Of a DNA stretch of 34,731 bases, positions 1 through 8,781 are shown in pieces. Position numbers and translations under genes: made by a program. The notes beneath the pieces are model-generated. The model was not told the DNA's origin. It searched no databases and saw only the letters and a list, made by a program, of their open reading frames with translations. Within the stretch, counting starts at the first letter, position 1; every line of letters starts with the position of its first letter. Origin of the DNA: an uncultured Opitutales bacterium (GTDB lineage Bacteria > Verrucomicrobiota > Verrucomicrobiia > Opitutales > Intestinicryptomonadaceae); assembly GCA_934613645.1 (NCBI GenBank), contig CAKTTC010000018.1, positions 1 through 34,731 of the forward strand. Direction: 5' to 3'.

Positions 1-307
1 ATTTTCGGTTCGCCCCTGTGTGCGGTTATATACAAAGTCTGCTGCGCGTTTGCCGCTGCGCAAAACATTGAAACCAAAGCGAATACTATTAACTTTATTT
101 TGCCGATATTTGCGTTCTTCATATACAATGATTATTGTTAGGTATCGGCAGTGTTGCAAGAAAAACCAAAGCGAAACACTTGTGCAATCGGCGGATTATT
201 TTCGCGCGCCGTTTTTAGGCGGAAAATTGTTTCTTGACGTTTTTTTTGAGGAGCGTTATGCAGTATCTATACAAGCTTACGTTGTCAATTTTAACGAGGA
301 GGTTTTT
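1..307. other. Upstream region without a convincing gene
   Basis: No gene is supported here. The reading frame of the following gene stays open back to position 20, but that stretch gives a Lys/Arg/Cys-rich sequence unlike an export signal, so I treat it as leader. A weak promoter-like pair lies inside: TTGACG at 234-239 and TATGCA at 257-262 with a 17-base spacer. A good ribosome-binding site, GAGGAGG, lies just before the ATG at 308. Confidence 0.5.
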
Positions 308-2038
308 ATGATTAGGGGTTTTATTCCGTTTGTTTTGATTGTCTGCTTTGCGGCGAATTTGTTTGCGCTTGAGTATGCAACTGTAACAACGCGCCACGTC
401 GGGAAAAAAGAGCCGAGCGTGGAGCGTGTGAAGCTTGAAAAGGTTTCGAAACAAACATATCGGCTGAAGGTAAAGACAAAACATCGAAAAGGTATCGACA
501 GGGTTTTCGTGACAATCCCCGAATTCTCAGCCCAAAAGGGCGACGCGGGCTATTTTGTGTTGTCTGACGGCCGCATTGGAACGTTCCGTTCCGACAAAGG
601 CAATATCCGCCAGCGGACAAACCCGCTTCCCATCATGGGAATGAAGAAGGGCGATTCCGCCGTTTTGGCTATATTTAAAAGGCTCAAGCACGAATTTTCC
701 TCGAACGTAAGCGTCGAAAACGGCACGTATACAATGTCGGCGGAATTCGGGCTGAACATAGGCGAAATGCCATACGACAACATCGAAATTGACTTCATCG
801 AACTTTCGGGGGCGGACGCCGACTATTCCGGAATGGCGCGGGCGTATAGAAACTATCAGCTTTCGCGCGGCGCGGTTGTGCCCTTGCGCGAGCGCGTGAA
901 GGGGAATCCCCATTTGGCGTATTCTGTCGATACAATGTTCGTGAAAATTCGCGCCTCAAGCTTGGAGGCACGCGCCAATGCCTACAAGAAACGGACGGGC
1001 AAAAGCGCATACGCCTACGTCGAAAAAGTTTTGCGCGACCTCAAAAAAGCCGGAGTGTCAAAAGCCGACATCTGCTATACCGACTGGAACAAATATTTCC
1101 GCTATCCCACGCTTGAGCTTGCCGTGCCCAACGGCGAAGCCGACTTGAAAAAACTGTGCAAAACCGCCAAAACACTGGAATTCCAGCTGTTCCCGCACAT
1201 ACTCCAAACAGAATGGTTCGATACTTCTGCCGATTTCGACGTATCACAAGTCTCGCACTGGAACGACCGCCCCCAAAGACTGGGGCAGCCCGGCGAAAGC
1301 ATGATGTATCTTTCCTGTTTTAAAATCGTATACGAAAAATTTGTGCGGCGCGACATCGTGCAGCTTCTCGAATACGGGTTTGACGGCAATCTGCATATCG
1401 ACGTAAATTCGTGCATAACTCCCCCGCGCTGCCTGCACCCGAACCACCGCTGCAACCCCGACCAAACTTCCGCCTACATGGAGAAAATCGCCGACCTCGC
1501 GCAGAAATTCTTCGGCGGCTTTTCGTCGGAGGGCCCGCTCGACCATTTCGCAGGAAAGCTCGATTACGCCCTGTATGTGAGCGCGTATCCCGTATTCCTC
1601 GGCCGCGCGCATCCGCTTGTGGACGACATCGTTCCCCTCTGGCAGATTGCCTACCACGGAATAATTTTGAGCAATCCGTTCGCCTCCACGATAGACTACA
1701 ACATTGACAACAAGCGCACTTGGGAGCCGACGAAATCGTTCACGCCGATAACGCGCCGCCTGAAGCTTTACGAGTTCGGCGGCCGCCCCACTTTTTACTG
1801 GGGGTTCAACGGCGAAAATATCGAGCCGCTAAAACGCGCGTTTGACGAATACCAAAAATACAAATACCTCCAATACGAATTTATGCAGGAGCACAAGAAA
1901 ATTGCGCCCGATGTTTCGCTCACGCGCTATGCCGACGGCAGCGAAGTTGTTGTAAACTACGCCAAAATCCCCTTTAAATACAAGGGGCAGACGGTTGCGG
2001 GCGAAGATATCGCGCTGTTCAAGCCGAAGTCCAAATAG
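308..2038 (+). CDS. Exported DUF5696-like putative glycoside hydrolase
   Basis: The ATG at 308 is chosen over earlier in-frame starts because GAGGAGG sits just upstream and the product then begins with a clean signal peptide (MIRGFIPFVLIVCFAANLFA). The 576-residue product has a beta-rich N-terminal half, then a TIM-barrel-like half that recalls DUF5696 and the related GH101/GH129 glycosidases. The 'YSGMARAYRNY' segment near residue 180 and a C-terminal 'YADGSEVVVNY' strand are typical of that group. Asp365 (in NLHIDVN) and Glu408 (in SSEGP) sit at strand ends where such enzymes carry catalytic acids, but that assignment is inference. The likely location is the periplasm or cell surface. The substrate cannot be told. 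The next gene follows after 77 bases on the same strand. Confidence 0.6.
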   Translation: MIRGFIPFVLIVCFAANLFALEYATVTTRHVGKKEPSVERVKLEKVSKQTYRLKVKTKHRKGIDRVFVTIPEFSAQKGDAGYFVLSDGRIGTFRSDKGNIRQRTNPLPIMGMKKGDSAVLAIFKRLKHEFSSNVSVENGTYTMSAEFGLNIGEMPYDNIEIDFIELSGADADYSGMARAYRNYQLSRGAVVPLRERVKGNPHLAYSVDTMFVKIRASSLEARANAYKKRTGKSAYAYVEKVLRDLKKAGVSKADICYTDWNKYFRYPTLELAVPNGEADLKKLCKTAKTLEFQLFPHILQTEWFDTSADFDVSQVSHWNDRPQRLGQPGESMMYLSCFKIVYEKFVRRDIVQLLEYGFDGNLHIDVNSCITPPRCLHPNHRCNPDQTSAYMEKIADLAQKFFGGFSSEGPLDHFAGKLDYALYVSAYPVFLGRAHPLVDDIVPLWQIAYHGIILSNPFASTIDYNIDNKRTWEPTKSFTPITRRLKLYEFGGRPTFYWGFNGENIEPLKRAFDEYQKYKYLQYEFMQEHKKIAPDVSLTRYADGSEVVVNYAKIPFKYKGQTVAGEDIALFKPKSK

Positions 2039-2115
2039 CTTTTGCCGCCGCGCATTCGCCGCTAAAATACGCTTATTCTGCGGAAGAAATTTGTTTGTTC
2101 GGCGAATAAATTCGT

Positions 2116-3291
2116 ATGGACAAAGTAAATTTTTTTGCAAAAAACATTTTGATTGCATTTGTGCTGCTTTTCGGCGTCGAAGTCTTCGGCGCAACTAATG
2201 TTCCGCACATTTCGTTTGAAGAAATTGACGTATTGATTAACTCAGCCAGACGTGAAGCCGAGTTTAACGCCAAAAATCCGAACGGCGTAAAATATAAAAG
2301 GGCTATCAATGAACTTTTCAACACGTTTGCAACATACAAGCTTGAAGCTTCCAAGGGCGACGCCTATTCAAAATATGTGCTCGGAATGTTTTGTGTGAGT
2401 GGCTTTGACGGAGCTGTTTTGGCGGTGAACAAGAAAAAAGCACTTGCCTGGCTAATAGAATCCGCAAACGGCGGGTATGTGCAGGCAATGTGGACGCTGG
2501 GAGAGATATATTCTACGGAAAAAGTTGCGGATACCAAAGAGGCTTTAAAGTGGTTTTTGTGTGCTGCCGAAAACGGCGATGTCAGGGCGCAAATGAAAGT
2601 GTCGCGTTTTTACGAAGAGGGAATCGGCACTGTTGCCAATCCCGAAGCGGCTTTTATGTGGTGCGAAAGAGCCGCAAACAACAACGAGGTCGAAGCCCAA
2701 TACAAACTGGCGACAATGTATGAGCGCGGTTTCGGCGTTGGGCGCGACAAACGCAAAAGCGTTTATTGGCTTAAGTCGGCGGCGCGTCTGGGCAACAAAG
2801 AGGCGGCAAAACGCATTGAAGAGTTCGATTCCCTGAAAGCAAAACTTGTAGAAGTTTTCGAAAAGAGCAGGCATGTTCCGCGAATGCTCGCCGAAGCCGA
2901 CAGAAAAAGAAGCGAAGGGCGCGCGTTGCAAATGGCGAAATCCTCCCACAACGGATTTGCCTCCCGCGGCGGCTACGGGCTTGGTGCGTCGACCGACAAC
3001 TACGCCGCAAACAGGCGCGGAGAGGCTTTGTGCGCCGAAGCCGACGCCATTGTAGCTGAAGTCGAAAAGATAAAAGCCGAAGAGAATAAATATCTCAAAA
3101 CGGCATTCGATATTCTTTATTCAGTAGAATTGAAAAGCAGTGATTATAGACATGCGCTTGACTTCATTCCGCTATCATATCAAAGCAGCGTTTTGATTGC
3201 AATTAACTGTAAAACTCGAAAAATAGTGAAATTCAATGCGGCGGAATCGCTCGCGCCCGAGTCGCTCGATTTGCTTTCTGAAATACAATAA
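2116..3291 (+). CDS. Exported Sel1-repeat protein
   Basis: The product has 391 residues. It starts with a signal peptide (hydrophobic run ILIAFVLLFGVEVFGA), so it is exported. Residues of about 75-245 hold four Sel1-like helical repeats, recognisable by G-x-A-x-x-x-x-L-G-x-x-Y spacing and A-x-x-W/Y-x-x-x-A-A, for example 'EAQYKLATMYERGFGV' followed by 'SVYWLKSAARLGN'. Sel1 repeats are solenoids for protein-protein contacts; the partner is unknown. The region after about residue 245 is charged, partly coiled and low in complexity, and matches nothing I recognise. No strong ribosome-binding site is visible before ATG 2116, so the exact start is less sure than the family. Confidence 0.75.
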   Translation: MDKVNFFAKNILIAFVLLFGVEVFGATNVPHISFEEIDVLINSARREAEFNAKNPNGVKYKRAINELFNTFATYKLEASKGDAYSKYVLGMFCVSGFDGAVLAVNKKKALAWLIESANGGYVQAMWTLGEIYSTEKVADTKEALKWFLCAAENGDVRAQMKVSRFYEEGIGTVANPEAAFMWCERAANNNEVEAQYKLATMYERGFGVGRDKRKSVYWLKSAARLGNKEAAKRIEEFDSLKAKLVEVFEKSRHVPRMLAEADRKRSEGRALQMAKSSHNGFASRGGYGLGASTDNYAANRRGEALCAEADAIVAEVEKIKAEENKYLKTAFDILYSVELKSSDYRHALDFIPLSYQSSVLIAINCKTRKIVKFNAAESLAPESLDLLSEIQ

Positions 3292-3494
3292 CGCCCGCGC
3301 GTGCCGCCCAATCGCGCGGTTGTAGTTCAATTCTGCGTGCGCCGCTTTAACTTTCCAACTCTTCGCCTGCTGCCCATTCAGCATCTGTAGCCAAGTCTGT
3401 GCGCGGAGCATTCCGCGTTTGTGCTTTTTGCGGCGGCGCGAATTTTTCGCCTGAATAGCTTGATAAAAAAATCCGTCTGCCGATTCCACTTTCT

Positions 3495-4376
3495 ATGGAA
3501 TGGTTTTTTACGGGACTTGCCTTTGCGTTTTTCAACTCAATTACGATGTTGATAAACCAACGCTACAAGCTCGACGGGCATTTAATATCGGCAATGCGCG
3601 GCGTTTTTGTGGGAATTGCGTATTTGCCGTTTTTGTTTTTCGTAAAAACGCCACACAGTGTTTCCTTTTGGGTAATGGTGCTTGCCGAGGGCGCGCTTTC
3701 GGCGTTTTTCAATGCGCGGCTGTGCGCTTCAAGCGCGCGTTTCGGGGCGGCTTCAACAAGCGTGATAAACGTGCTTTCAATCGGCTTCGGAATGCTTCTT
3801 TGGTGGATTGTGGATACCGCGCGGTTTTTCGAACTTGTCTGCGCGCCGCTGCGCATTGCGGGGGTGGGCGCATCGGTTGCGGTGTTTGTTTTCGGATTCG
3901 CAAAACTTACGCGCGGCGCGGGGGAGGGGAAAATCGACCGCGCTGGCGTTTTGTTTATGCTGCCTGCGGTTGTGGTGTTTTCCGTAATGCTTGTAATCCG
4001 CAAGGAGATTATGGACGCGGGCGATTTCTGGGCGGGCGCAGTCTGCTACGGCGGCGTTTCGATTTTCCTGAGCGGGCTTATAAATTTGTGCGTGTTTGCG
4101 GTGTCGAATACGCGCGCGGAGTTTTGCAAAAAACTTTCGTCGCCCGACGTGCTTGAGGCGGGCATTTTCATGGCACTTGCAAGCGGCTGCACAATTCTGT
4201 TCGGCAATTTGAGTTCGTGGCGGATTCCCTCTCCCGCCTATCTCAGCGCGCTTTCGCTGCTTTCGCCGCTGTTTATTTTCGCCTACGAAAAATATTGCGG
4301 CCGCCCCGTGCGTTTTTCGCTCTTTTCCGCAGTGCTGATGTTTGCGGGGCTTGGCGGGCTGCTGTATTTCGGGTAG
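3495..4376 (+). CDS. EamA/DMT-superfamily inner-membrane transporter
   Basis: The 293-residue product is almost wholly hydrophobic, with about ten predicted membrane helices in two halves, as in drug/metabolite transporters of the EamA type. Short basic loops such as 'NQRYK' and 'VIRKEIM' separate the helices. These proteins move small metabolites across the inner membrane; the substrate cannot be read from sequence. The gene follows a 203-base gap in which I see no gene. The GH20 gene starts 56 bases downstream on the same strand, so co-transcription is possible. ATG 3495 is the first start that leaves a full first helix, although no clear ribosome-binding site precedes it. Confidence 0.7.
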   Translation: MEWFFTGLAFAFFNSITMLINQRYKLDGHLISAMRGVFVGIAYLPFLFFVKTPHSVSFWVMVLAEGALSAFFNARLCASSARFGAASTSVINVLSIGFGMLLWWIVDTARFFELVCAPLRIAGVGASVAVFVFGFAKLTRGAGEGKIDRAGVLFMLPAVVVFSVMLVIRKEIMDAGDFWAGAVCYGGVSIFLSGLINLCVFAVSNTRAEFCKKLSSPDVLEAGIFMALASGCTILFGNLSSWRIPSPAYLSALSLLSPLFIFAYEKYCGRPVRFSLFSAVLMFAGLGGLLYFG

Positions 4377-4432
4377 TAGGCGGCGCACAATTTTCTGGAC
4401 ACTTTTTCGGCGCGCCGATAACGTCGGTGCAT

Positions 4433-5983
4433 ATGAAAAAACTTTTGTCTGCTGTGATTGGGATTGCCGCGTGCGCGCTCTGCGCTACTGCTGCGGCCGA
4501 AAAAATGGACGAATACTCCGCGACGTTCGTCAAGGAGCGTATGTGCCCGCTGCCGAAATCGGTGGAATTGTTCGACGCCTATGTTTCGTTTTCAAAAGAT
4601 TCCGCAATTCTTTTTAGCACCGCAAATCCGCTTCCCGAAACGGAGCGGCAAACATTGCGCGACGAGGCGAAAATGTTGTTCAATTTTTCTCCCGCGCTAA
4701 AATTTTCAACCGACGCTTCGTGTGCGGAAATCCCCGCCGAAGGCTACCGCATCGACATCGACGAAAACGGCGTCCGCATAGGCGCAAGTGGGCTCGAGGG
4801 GCTTGTGCATTCGCTGAAAACGCTGCGCCAAATTTCGGAGCTTGACCGCGCCGACGCTTCCAAGCGCGTTTTGGCGCACTGCAAAATATCCGACGCACCC
4901 GCCCTGAAAAACAGAATGATTCACCTGTGCCTCTTCCCCGAACTCACGCCCGACAGGTTCGAAAAATATCTGCGCCTTGCGTGGTATTACAAATTCAACT
5001 ACGTAGTCATCGACGGCTGGGGCGCAATGCCGCTCGACAAGCACCCCGAATTTTCGTTCGACAAACGCATAGACAAAAAAACCTTCAAACGCTGGATTGA
5101 CTTTTGCAAAAAATACGCAATCACGCCCGTTCCGCAGGTGCAAATTTGGGGGCACGCGTCGCAGTCGCAGGAGTTTTCGGCGAAGCACGTTTTCGAAAAC
5201 CGCTCTCCCGAATTCGCCAATATGTTCGAGCCGCTCGGCTGGACATACTGCTATTCGAACCCCAAAACAATGCCGTATTTAAAGGAAGTGATTGCCGAGA
5301 CGATGGAACTTTTCGGCAATCCGCCCTTCTTCCACTTCGGCTGCGACGAAGCCTACGACCGCAACACGTGCTACGCCTGCCGCAAAAAAAATCCCGCCGA
5401 ACATTTTGCCGCCGTAATCAACGAATTTTCCGATTTCGTCAAATCTCGCGGCGCGCGGGCGATAATCTGGCACGACACTCTTTTGGACGCGGAAAATCCC
5501 GCATGGGAAAAACAAATTGTCCACGGCGACGCCTCCGCAGAGGCTTCGCTCGGCAAAATTTCGAAAGACATCGCCATTGCCGACTGGCAGTATTTCCCGC
5601 AAACCGAATTCCCCACAAGCGTATTTTTCAAGTCGAAGGGCTTCGACGTTCTCGCAGCTCCGTGGCGCGAAAAATCGGGCGTATACGCGTTCGCGCGCTG
5701 CGTGAAAGAGAACGGCCTTTTCGGCTTTTTGCAGACAACGTGGAACGAGCCGTTCAAGAACACCGACGTTGTTTTCTTCCACGCCGCGCAGGCTGCTTGG
5801 AGCGGCGGCGACAAAGCCGTTGAAAAATTCTTCGATACCCGCGAAGACGGTGCGGGGCACGCCCACCACCGCCGCTTAAAACTCTCCGCCGACAAGCATT
5901 TCAAGGAAGTGGAATCCGACATCGGCAAAAAATTCGACTACCGCGAGCTGGGCAAAAGATACAACGCCATTCAGGTTCAGTAG
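4433..5983 (+). CDS. Exported GH20 beta-N-acetylhexosaminidase-like protein
   Basis: The ATG at 4433 begins a signal peptide (MKKLLSAVIGIAACALCATAAA), so the longer open frame from 4217 is rejected because it overlaps the upstream transporter. The product has 516 residues: an N-terminal alpha/beta domain (about 35-135) and a GH20 TIM barrel (about 145-480). The paired catalytic residues of the substrate-assisted GH20 mechanism are Asp305-Glu306 in 'HFGCDEAYD', and 'ADWQYFP' supplies a Trp typical of the sugar pocket. Family enzymes remove terminal GlcNAc or GalNAc from glycans, here probably in the periplasm. It resembles the shorter GH20 subgroup without extra C-terminal modules. The stop is followed by a C-rich noncoding stretch. 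Confidence 0.8.
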   Translation: MKKLLSAVIGIAACALCATAAAEKMDEYSATFVKERMCPLPKSVELFDAYVSFSKDSAILFSTANPLPETERQTLRDEAKMLFNFSPALKFSTDASCAEIPAEGYRIDIDENGVRIGASGLEGLVHSLKTLRQISELDRADASKRVLAHCKISDAPALKNRMIHLCLFPELTPDRFEKYLRLAWYYKFNYVVIDGWGAMPLDKHPEFSFDKRIDKKTFKRWIDFCKKYAITPVPQVQIWGHASQSQEFSAKHVFENRSPEFANMFEPLGWTYCYSNPKTMPYLKEVIAETMELFGNPPFFHFGCDEAYDRNTCYACRKKNPAEHFAAVINEFSDFVKSRGARAIIWHDTLLDAENPAWEKQIVHGDASAEASLGKISKDIAIADWQYFPQTEFPTSVFFKSKGFDVLAAPWREKSGVYAFARCVKENGLFGFLQTTWNEPFKNTDVVFFHAAQAAWSGGDKAVEKFFDTREDGAGHAHHRRLKLSADKHFKEVESDIGKKFDYRELGKRYNAIQVQ

Positions 5984-6200
5984 CCTTGTCCGCGCAATTT
6001 TCCGTAGGGGCGTTCGGTCGCGGGCGTCCCTTTTTTTTTGCGCCCGACTCCGTCCGTCCCCCCTGCGCGCCTGCTCTTCTCCCGTTCCCCTGCGCGCCTG
6101 CCGCCTTTGCGCCGCGCCCGCTCTTCCGTCCGCGCGCTGCGCCTCCGTTTCGCCTTGAGTGCAAAATGCCGTTTTTTTGACGCTATTTTCAAAAGAGGTC
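5984..6200. repeat. C-rich spacer with a 15-bp direct repeat
   Basis: This stretch has no gene. It is strongly pyrimidine-biased on the plus strand. The 15-base sequence CCCCTGCGCGCCTGC occurs at 6060-6074 and again at 6087-6101. A short inverted pair, CGGGCG and CGCCCG, flanks a T-run near 6026-6056, but the T-run is in the loop, so it is not a standard terminator. The small open frames here are low-complexity and not credible proteins. Confidence 0.5.
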
Positions 6201-6230
6201 TTGACGAAAAAAGGACGGATAGAGTAGTAT
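6201..6230 (+). promoter_or_regulatory. Sigma70-like promoter for the ptsN-like/ClC pair
   Basis: TTGACG (6201-6206) and TAGTAT (6225-6230) are separated by 18 bases. The start codon at 6238 lies only seven bases after the -10, so transcription from this promoter would begin at or next to the ATG. Confidence 0.5.
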
Positions 6231-6237
6231 TTTATCT

Positions 6238-6669
6238 ATGGCGGCTGTGAGTGTAATTGAATTGGGAGACGAAAAACTTCAAACCGAGTGTTTGCAGAAG
6301 ATTTTTTCCGTTCTCGAAAATTCGCTCTCCGCCGAAATGCTCGAAGAGCTCACCGAGGCCGTCTACATGCGCGAAGACACCGCCTCCACATACTTGGGCG
6401 AATCGCTCGCCGTTCCGCACGGCAGGGTAGTGGGGTTGGGGCAAACGCGTGTTGTCGCCGCGCTCAGCCGCGCGGGGGTCGATTGGCCTACGCCCGAAAA
6501 CAGGGCGCATTTGATTGTTCTCGTGGGCGTGGACAGGTCGAAAGTGTCGGAGTATTTGTTCATTCTCCAGAAAATCATTCGCTGGCGCAGGGGAATATCC
6601 GATAAAATCGAAACGCTCGGCATAGACAGAATCGAGGCCGAATTAAATAGGGAAATTGCCGGCAAATGA
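6238..6669 (+). CDS. PTS EIIA domain protein, PtsN-like
   Basis: This 143-residue protein is a single PTS EIIA type-2 (fructose/nitrogen) domain. His61 in 'AVPHGRV' is at the position phosphorylated in the family. No EIIB, EIIC or HPr gene is in the window, which favours a regulatory phosphocarrier over a sugar importer. The last four bases (ATGA) overlap the start of the ClC transporter gene, so the two are translationally coupled and probably act together. No ribosome-binding site precedes the ATG, which lies where transcription should begin, so a leaderless message is likely. The gene symbol is left blank because PtsN identity is not certain. Confidence 0.8.
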   Translation: MAAVSVIELGDEKLQTECLQKIFSVLENSLSAEMLEELTEAVYMREDTASTYLGESLAVPHGRVVGLGQTRVVAALSRAGVDWPTPENRAHLIVLVGVDRSKVSEYLFILQKIIRWRRGISDKIETLGIDRIEAELNREIAGK

Positions 6670-8438
6670 TTCCGCAAACGGGGCAGAATTCCTTTTCCGA
6701 AAAACTTTTCAAGAAGATTGTAGAGCTTCGCTCGCATTTGAATCTCGGCGGCCGTTGGACGACATACGTGCACGCCGTTGCCGCGGGCATTCTGGCGGCA
6801 TTCGTGGCGGTTGCGTTCCAAAAATCGACGCACTTCATTTTGGAGACGTTCACGGGCGTAGACCGCGCGCGCGTGGTGCAGACATTCATTGAAACCGCCC
6901 CGTGGCGCAGGATTTTCTCGCTGTGTTTGGGCGGCGTTCTTGCGGGTTGCGTGCTGCTGTTTGCCTCCAAAAAAGTCAAGAAGCGCGCAACGCCGTATAT
7001 GGAGGCGGTTGCAATCGGCAACGGATACATTCCCGTAATCCCCAATCTGCTCAGAAGTTTGGCGGCAATAATTACAATCGGCTGCGGCGCGTCGATAGGG
7101 CGCGAAGGCCCGCTCGTGCAGACGGCAACGGTGTTCGCTTCGCTCATCGGCAGAAAAACGAGAATGTCGAAAACGCGCTTGCGCCTGCTGATTGCCTGCT
7201 CGGCGGCGGGGGCGATGTCGGCGGTTTTCCACACTCCGCTTGCGGGCGGGCTGTTCGTCTGCGAAATCGTAATCGGCGCGCTTTCCATAGACCTGCTTGC
7301 CCCGCTTCTGGCGGCAAGTTGCGCAAGCTACCTTACAATAAGCGTAATCGGCGATCCCTCCCCTCTTTACGAAGTCGCCGACGCCTACCTGAAAACGGGC
7401 TTCGACGTTGCCGTATACGCGGTTGTTATGGGCGTTTTCGGCTCGCTTTTGGCGAAGTTGTGGCTTCTTGTTTTGTCGAAGTCGCGCAAGCTTTTAAACG
7501 GCAACCAGTATTGGTTGCCCGTCCGCCTCGCGCTTGCGGGTTGCATTGTGGGAACGCTTACAATTTTCTTCCCCGAAGTTGCGGGAAACGGCGCGCACAT
7601 GATTAAGGGCGTTGTTTCGATGAATTTCGACTTCCAGCAGGTTTGCGCGTTTATGGGGCTGAAATTTTTTGCGGTCGTGACGTTTTTCGCGCTCGGGGCG
7701 GTCGGCGGCGTGCTTACGCCGAGCCTTACAATGGGGTGTCTTTCGGGGTTCGTTTTCGCGCAGATTCTTGTTTTGTGTGGCGTGCAGCTTACCCCGCAGG
7801 AAATGATAGGCTTTGCGCTGCTCGGAATGGCGTCGTTTTTTACCACGGCGGCTGCGGCTCCCATTACTTCGCTGTTTTTGGTGGTAGAATTTACCATGAC
7901 GGGCAGAATGATTTTCCCGCTGATAATAGGCGTGCTTGTCTCTTACGCGGTTTCGAAAATTTTCGAAACGAAGTCAATGTATAACGACGAGGCTTCGGGC
8001 ACAATGCTTTCCACGTTCCGCAAACCCATGGGCGCAATCACAATTCGCGACATCTTCCGAAAAACTTCCGAGCCAGTTGCCGCAAACGCCTTCTTCTACG
8101 ACATCGCAAAACGCTTTCTGCTCTCGCCCGAAGAGGCGGTGTTCGTGGTGTCGCGCTCCAACAAATACATAGGCGCGATTTTCAGAACCGACATTCTCCA
8201 CTTCCTCAACTCTCCCGACGTTTCCTTCAACGTCATCGCCGACGATATCATGCGCTGCGACGTTCCCACCGTCTCGCCCGACATGAAGCTCATCGACGCC
8301 GTGAAAATCTTTTCCGAAAACGAATCGTTCGACCTCCTGCCCATCGTCGGCAAAGACGCAAAGTTCGGCGGCGTAGTCAACCGCAGCGACATTCTCATGG
8401 GGCTTAACGAGCTTATCGCGCGCGAAAAAATAAAATAA
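6666..8438 (+). CDS. ClC-family chloride transporter with C-terminal CBS pair
   Basis: The 590-residue protein has a ClC membrane core (about residues 30-430) and two CBS domains (about 450-590). The family signature GREGP is at 145-149, with Glu147 at the gating-glutamate position. The later 'GGVLTPSLTMG' segment matches the GxFxP chloride-binding motif region. CBS pairs usually bind adenine nucleotides and control gating. Whether this is a channel or a chloride/proton exchanger cannot be settled here. The gene overlaps the EIIA gene by four bases, which suggests joint expression. The next gene, rpoZ, has its own promoter. Confidence 0.9.
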   Translation: MIPQTGQNSFSEKLFKKIVELRSHLNLGGRWTTYVHAVAAGILAAFVAVAFQKSTHFILETFTGVDRARVVQTFIETAPWRRIFSLCLGGVLAGCVLLFASKKVKKRATPYMEAVAIGNGYIPVIPNLLRSLAAIITIGCGASIGREGPLVQTATVFASLIGRKTRMSKTRLRLLIACSAAGAMSAVFHTPLAGGLFVCEIVIGALSIDLLAPLLAASCASYLTISVIGDPSPLYEVADAYLKTGFDVAVYAVVMGVFGSLLAKLWLLVLSKSRKLLNGNQYWLPVRLALAGCIVGTLTIFFPEVAGNGAHMIKGVVSMNFDFQQVCAFMGLKFFAVVTFFALGAVGGVLTPSLTMGCLSGFVFAQILVLCGVQLTPQEMIGFALLGMASFFTTAAAAPITSLFLVVEFTMTGRMIFPLIIGVLVSYAVSKIFETKSMYNDEASGTMLSTFRKPMGAITIRDIFRKTSEPVAANAFFYDIAKRFLLSPEEAVFVVSRSNKYIGAIFRTDILHFLNSPDVSFNVIADDIMRCDVPTVSPDMKLIDAVKIFSENESFDLLPIVGKDAKFGGVVNRSDILMGLNELIAREKIK

Positions 8439-8443
8439 AAACG

Positions 8444-8471
8444 TTGCATTGAAATGGCGTATGTGTATATT
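8444..8471 (+). promoter_or_regulatory. Sigma70-like promoter for rpoZ
   Basis: TTGCAT (8444-8449) and TATATT (8466-8471) are separated by 16 bases. They lie just after the ClC stop and about 30 bases before the rpoZ start, leaving room for a short leader with the AAGGAGG site. Confidence 0.55.
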
Positions 8472-8502
8472 GGTCGGTCAAATTTAAAACAAGGAGGATA
8501 CC

Positions 8503-8718
8503 TTGAGAGACGATTATTTAAAAGAGGCACAAAAGAAAATTACTGACCCCAACATTCTCATCAATGTTGTTTCCAAGCGCGTAAAGCAGCTGAAATCGGG
8601 GTGCAATCCCACGGTGGCGTCGCTTGAAAAGCTCGAGCTTGAAGACATTGCGCTTCTGGAGGTTATCCGCGGCAACATCGGCTACGAGCTTTACAACAAG
8701 CCCGAAAGCGAAGAATAA
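8503..8718 (+). CDS. rpoZ: RNA polymerase omega subunit
   Basis: The 71-residue protein matches the short omega subunit in length and pattern: 'NILINVVSKRVKQL' in the first helix, then an acidic segment leading to 'IALLEVIRGNIGYEL'. Omega folds onto the beta-prime subunit and helps RNA polymerase assembly. The start codon is TTG at 8503, decided by the strong AAGGAGG site at 8491-8497 five bases upstream; no ATG is available nearby. The neighbours smpB and trmL are also translation/RNA genes, but a terminator-like hairpin lies between rpoZ and smpB. Confidence 0.85.
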   Translation: MRDDYLKEAQKKITDPNILINVVSKRVKQLKSGCNPTVASLEKLELEDIALLEVIRGNIGYELYNKPESEE

Positions 8719-8745
8719 ATTTTTCGACGACGTTTCTTTTTTTAT

Positions 8746-8781
8746 GCCGCGGTTTGTCGATACAAATTTGCGGCTTTTTTT
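8746..8781 (+). terminator. Terminator-like hairpin ending at the smpB start codon
   Basis: GCCGC (8746-8750) pairs with GCGGC (8770-8774), and TTTGT (8753-8757) pairs with ACAAA (8762-8766) around the loop CGAT. Two G.U pairs can bridge the gap with one bulged base. Seven Ts follow at 8775-8781, and the smpB ATG begins at 8782. Confidence 0.6.
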
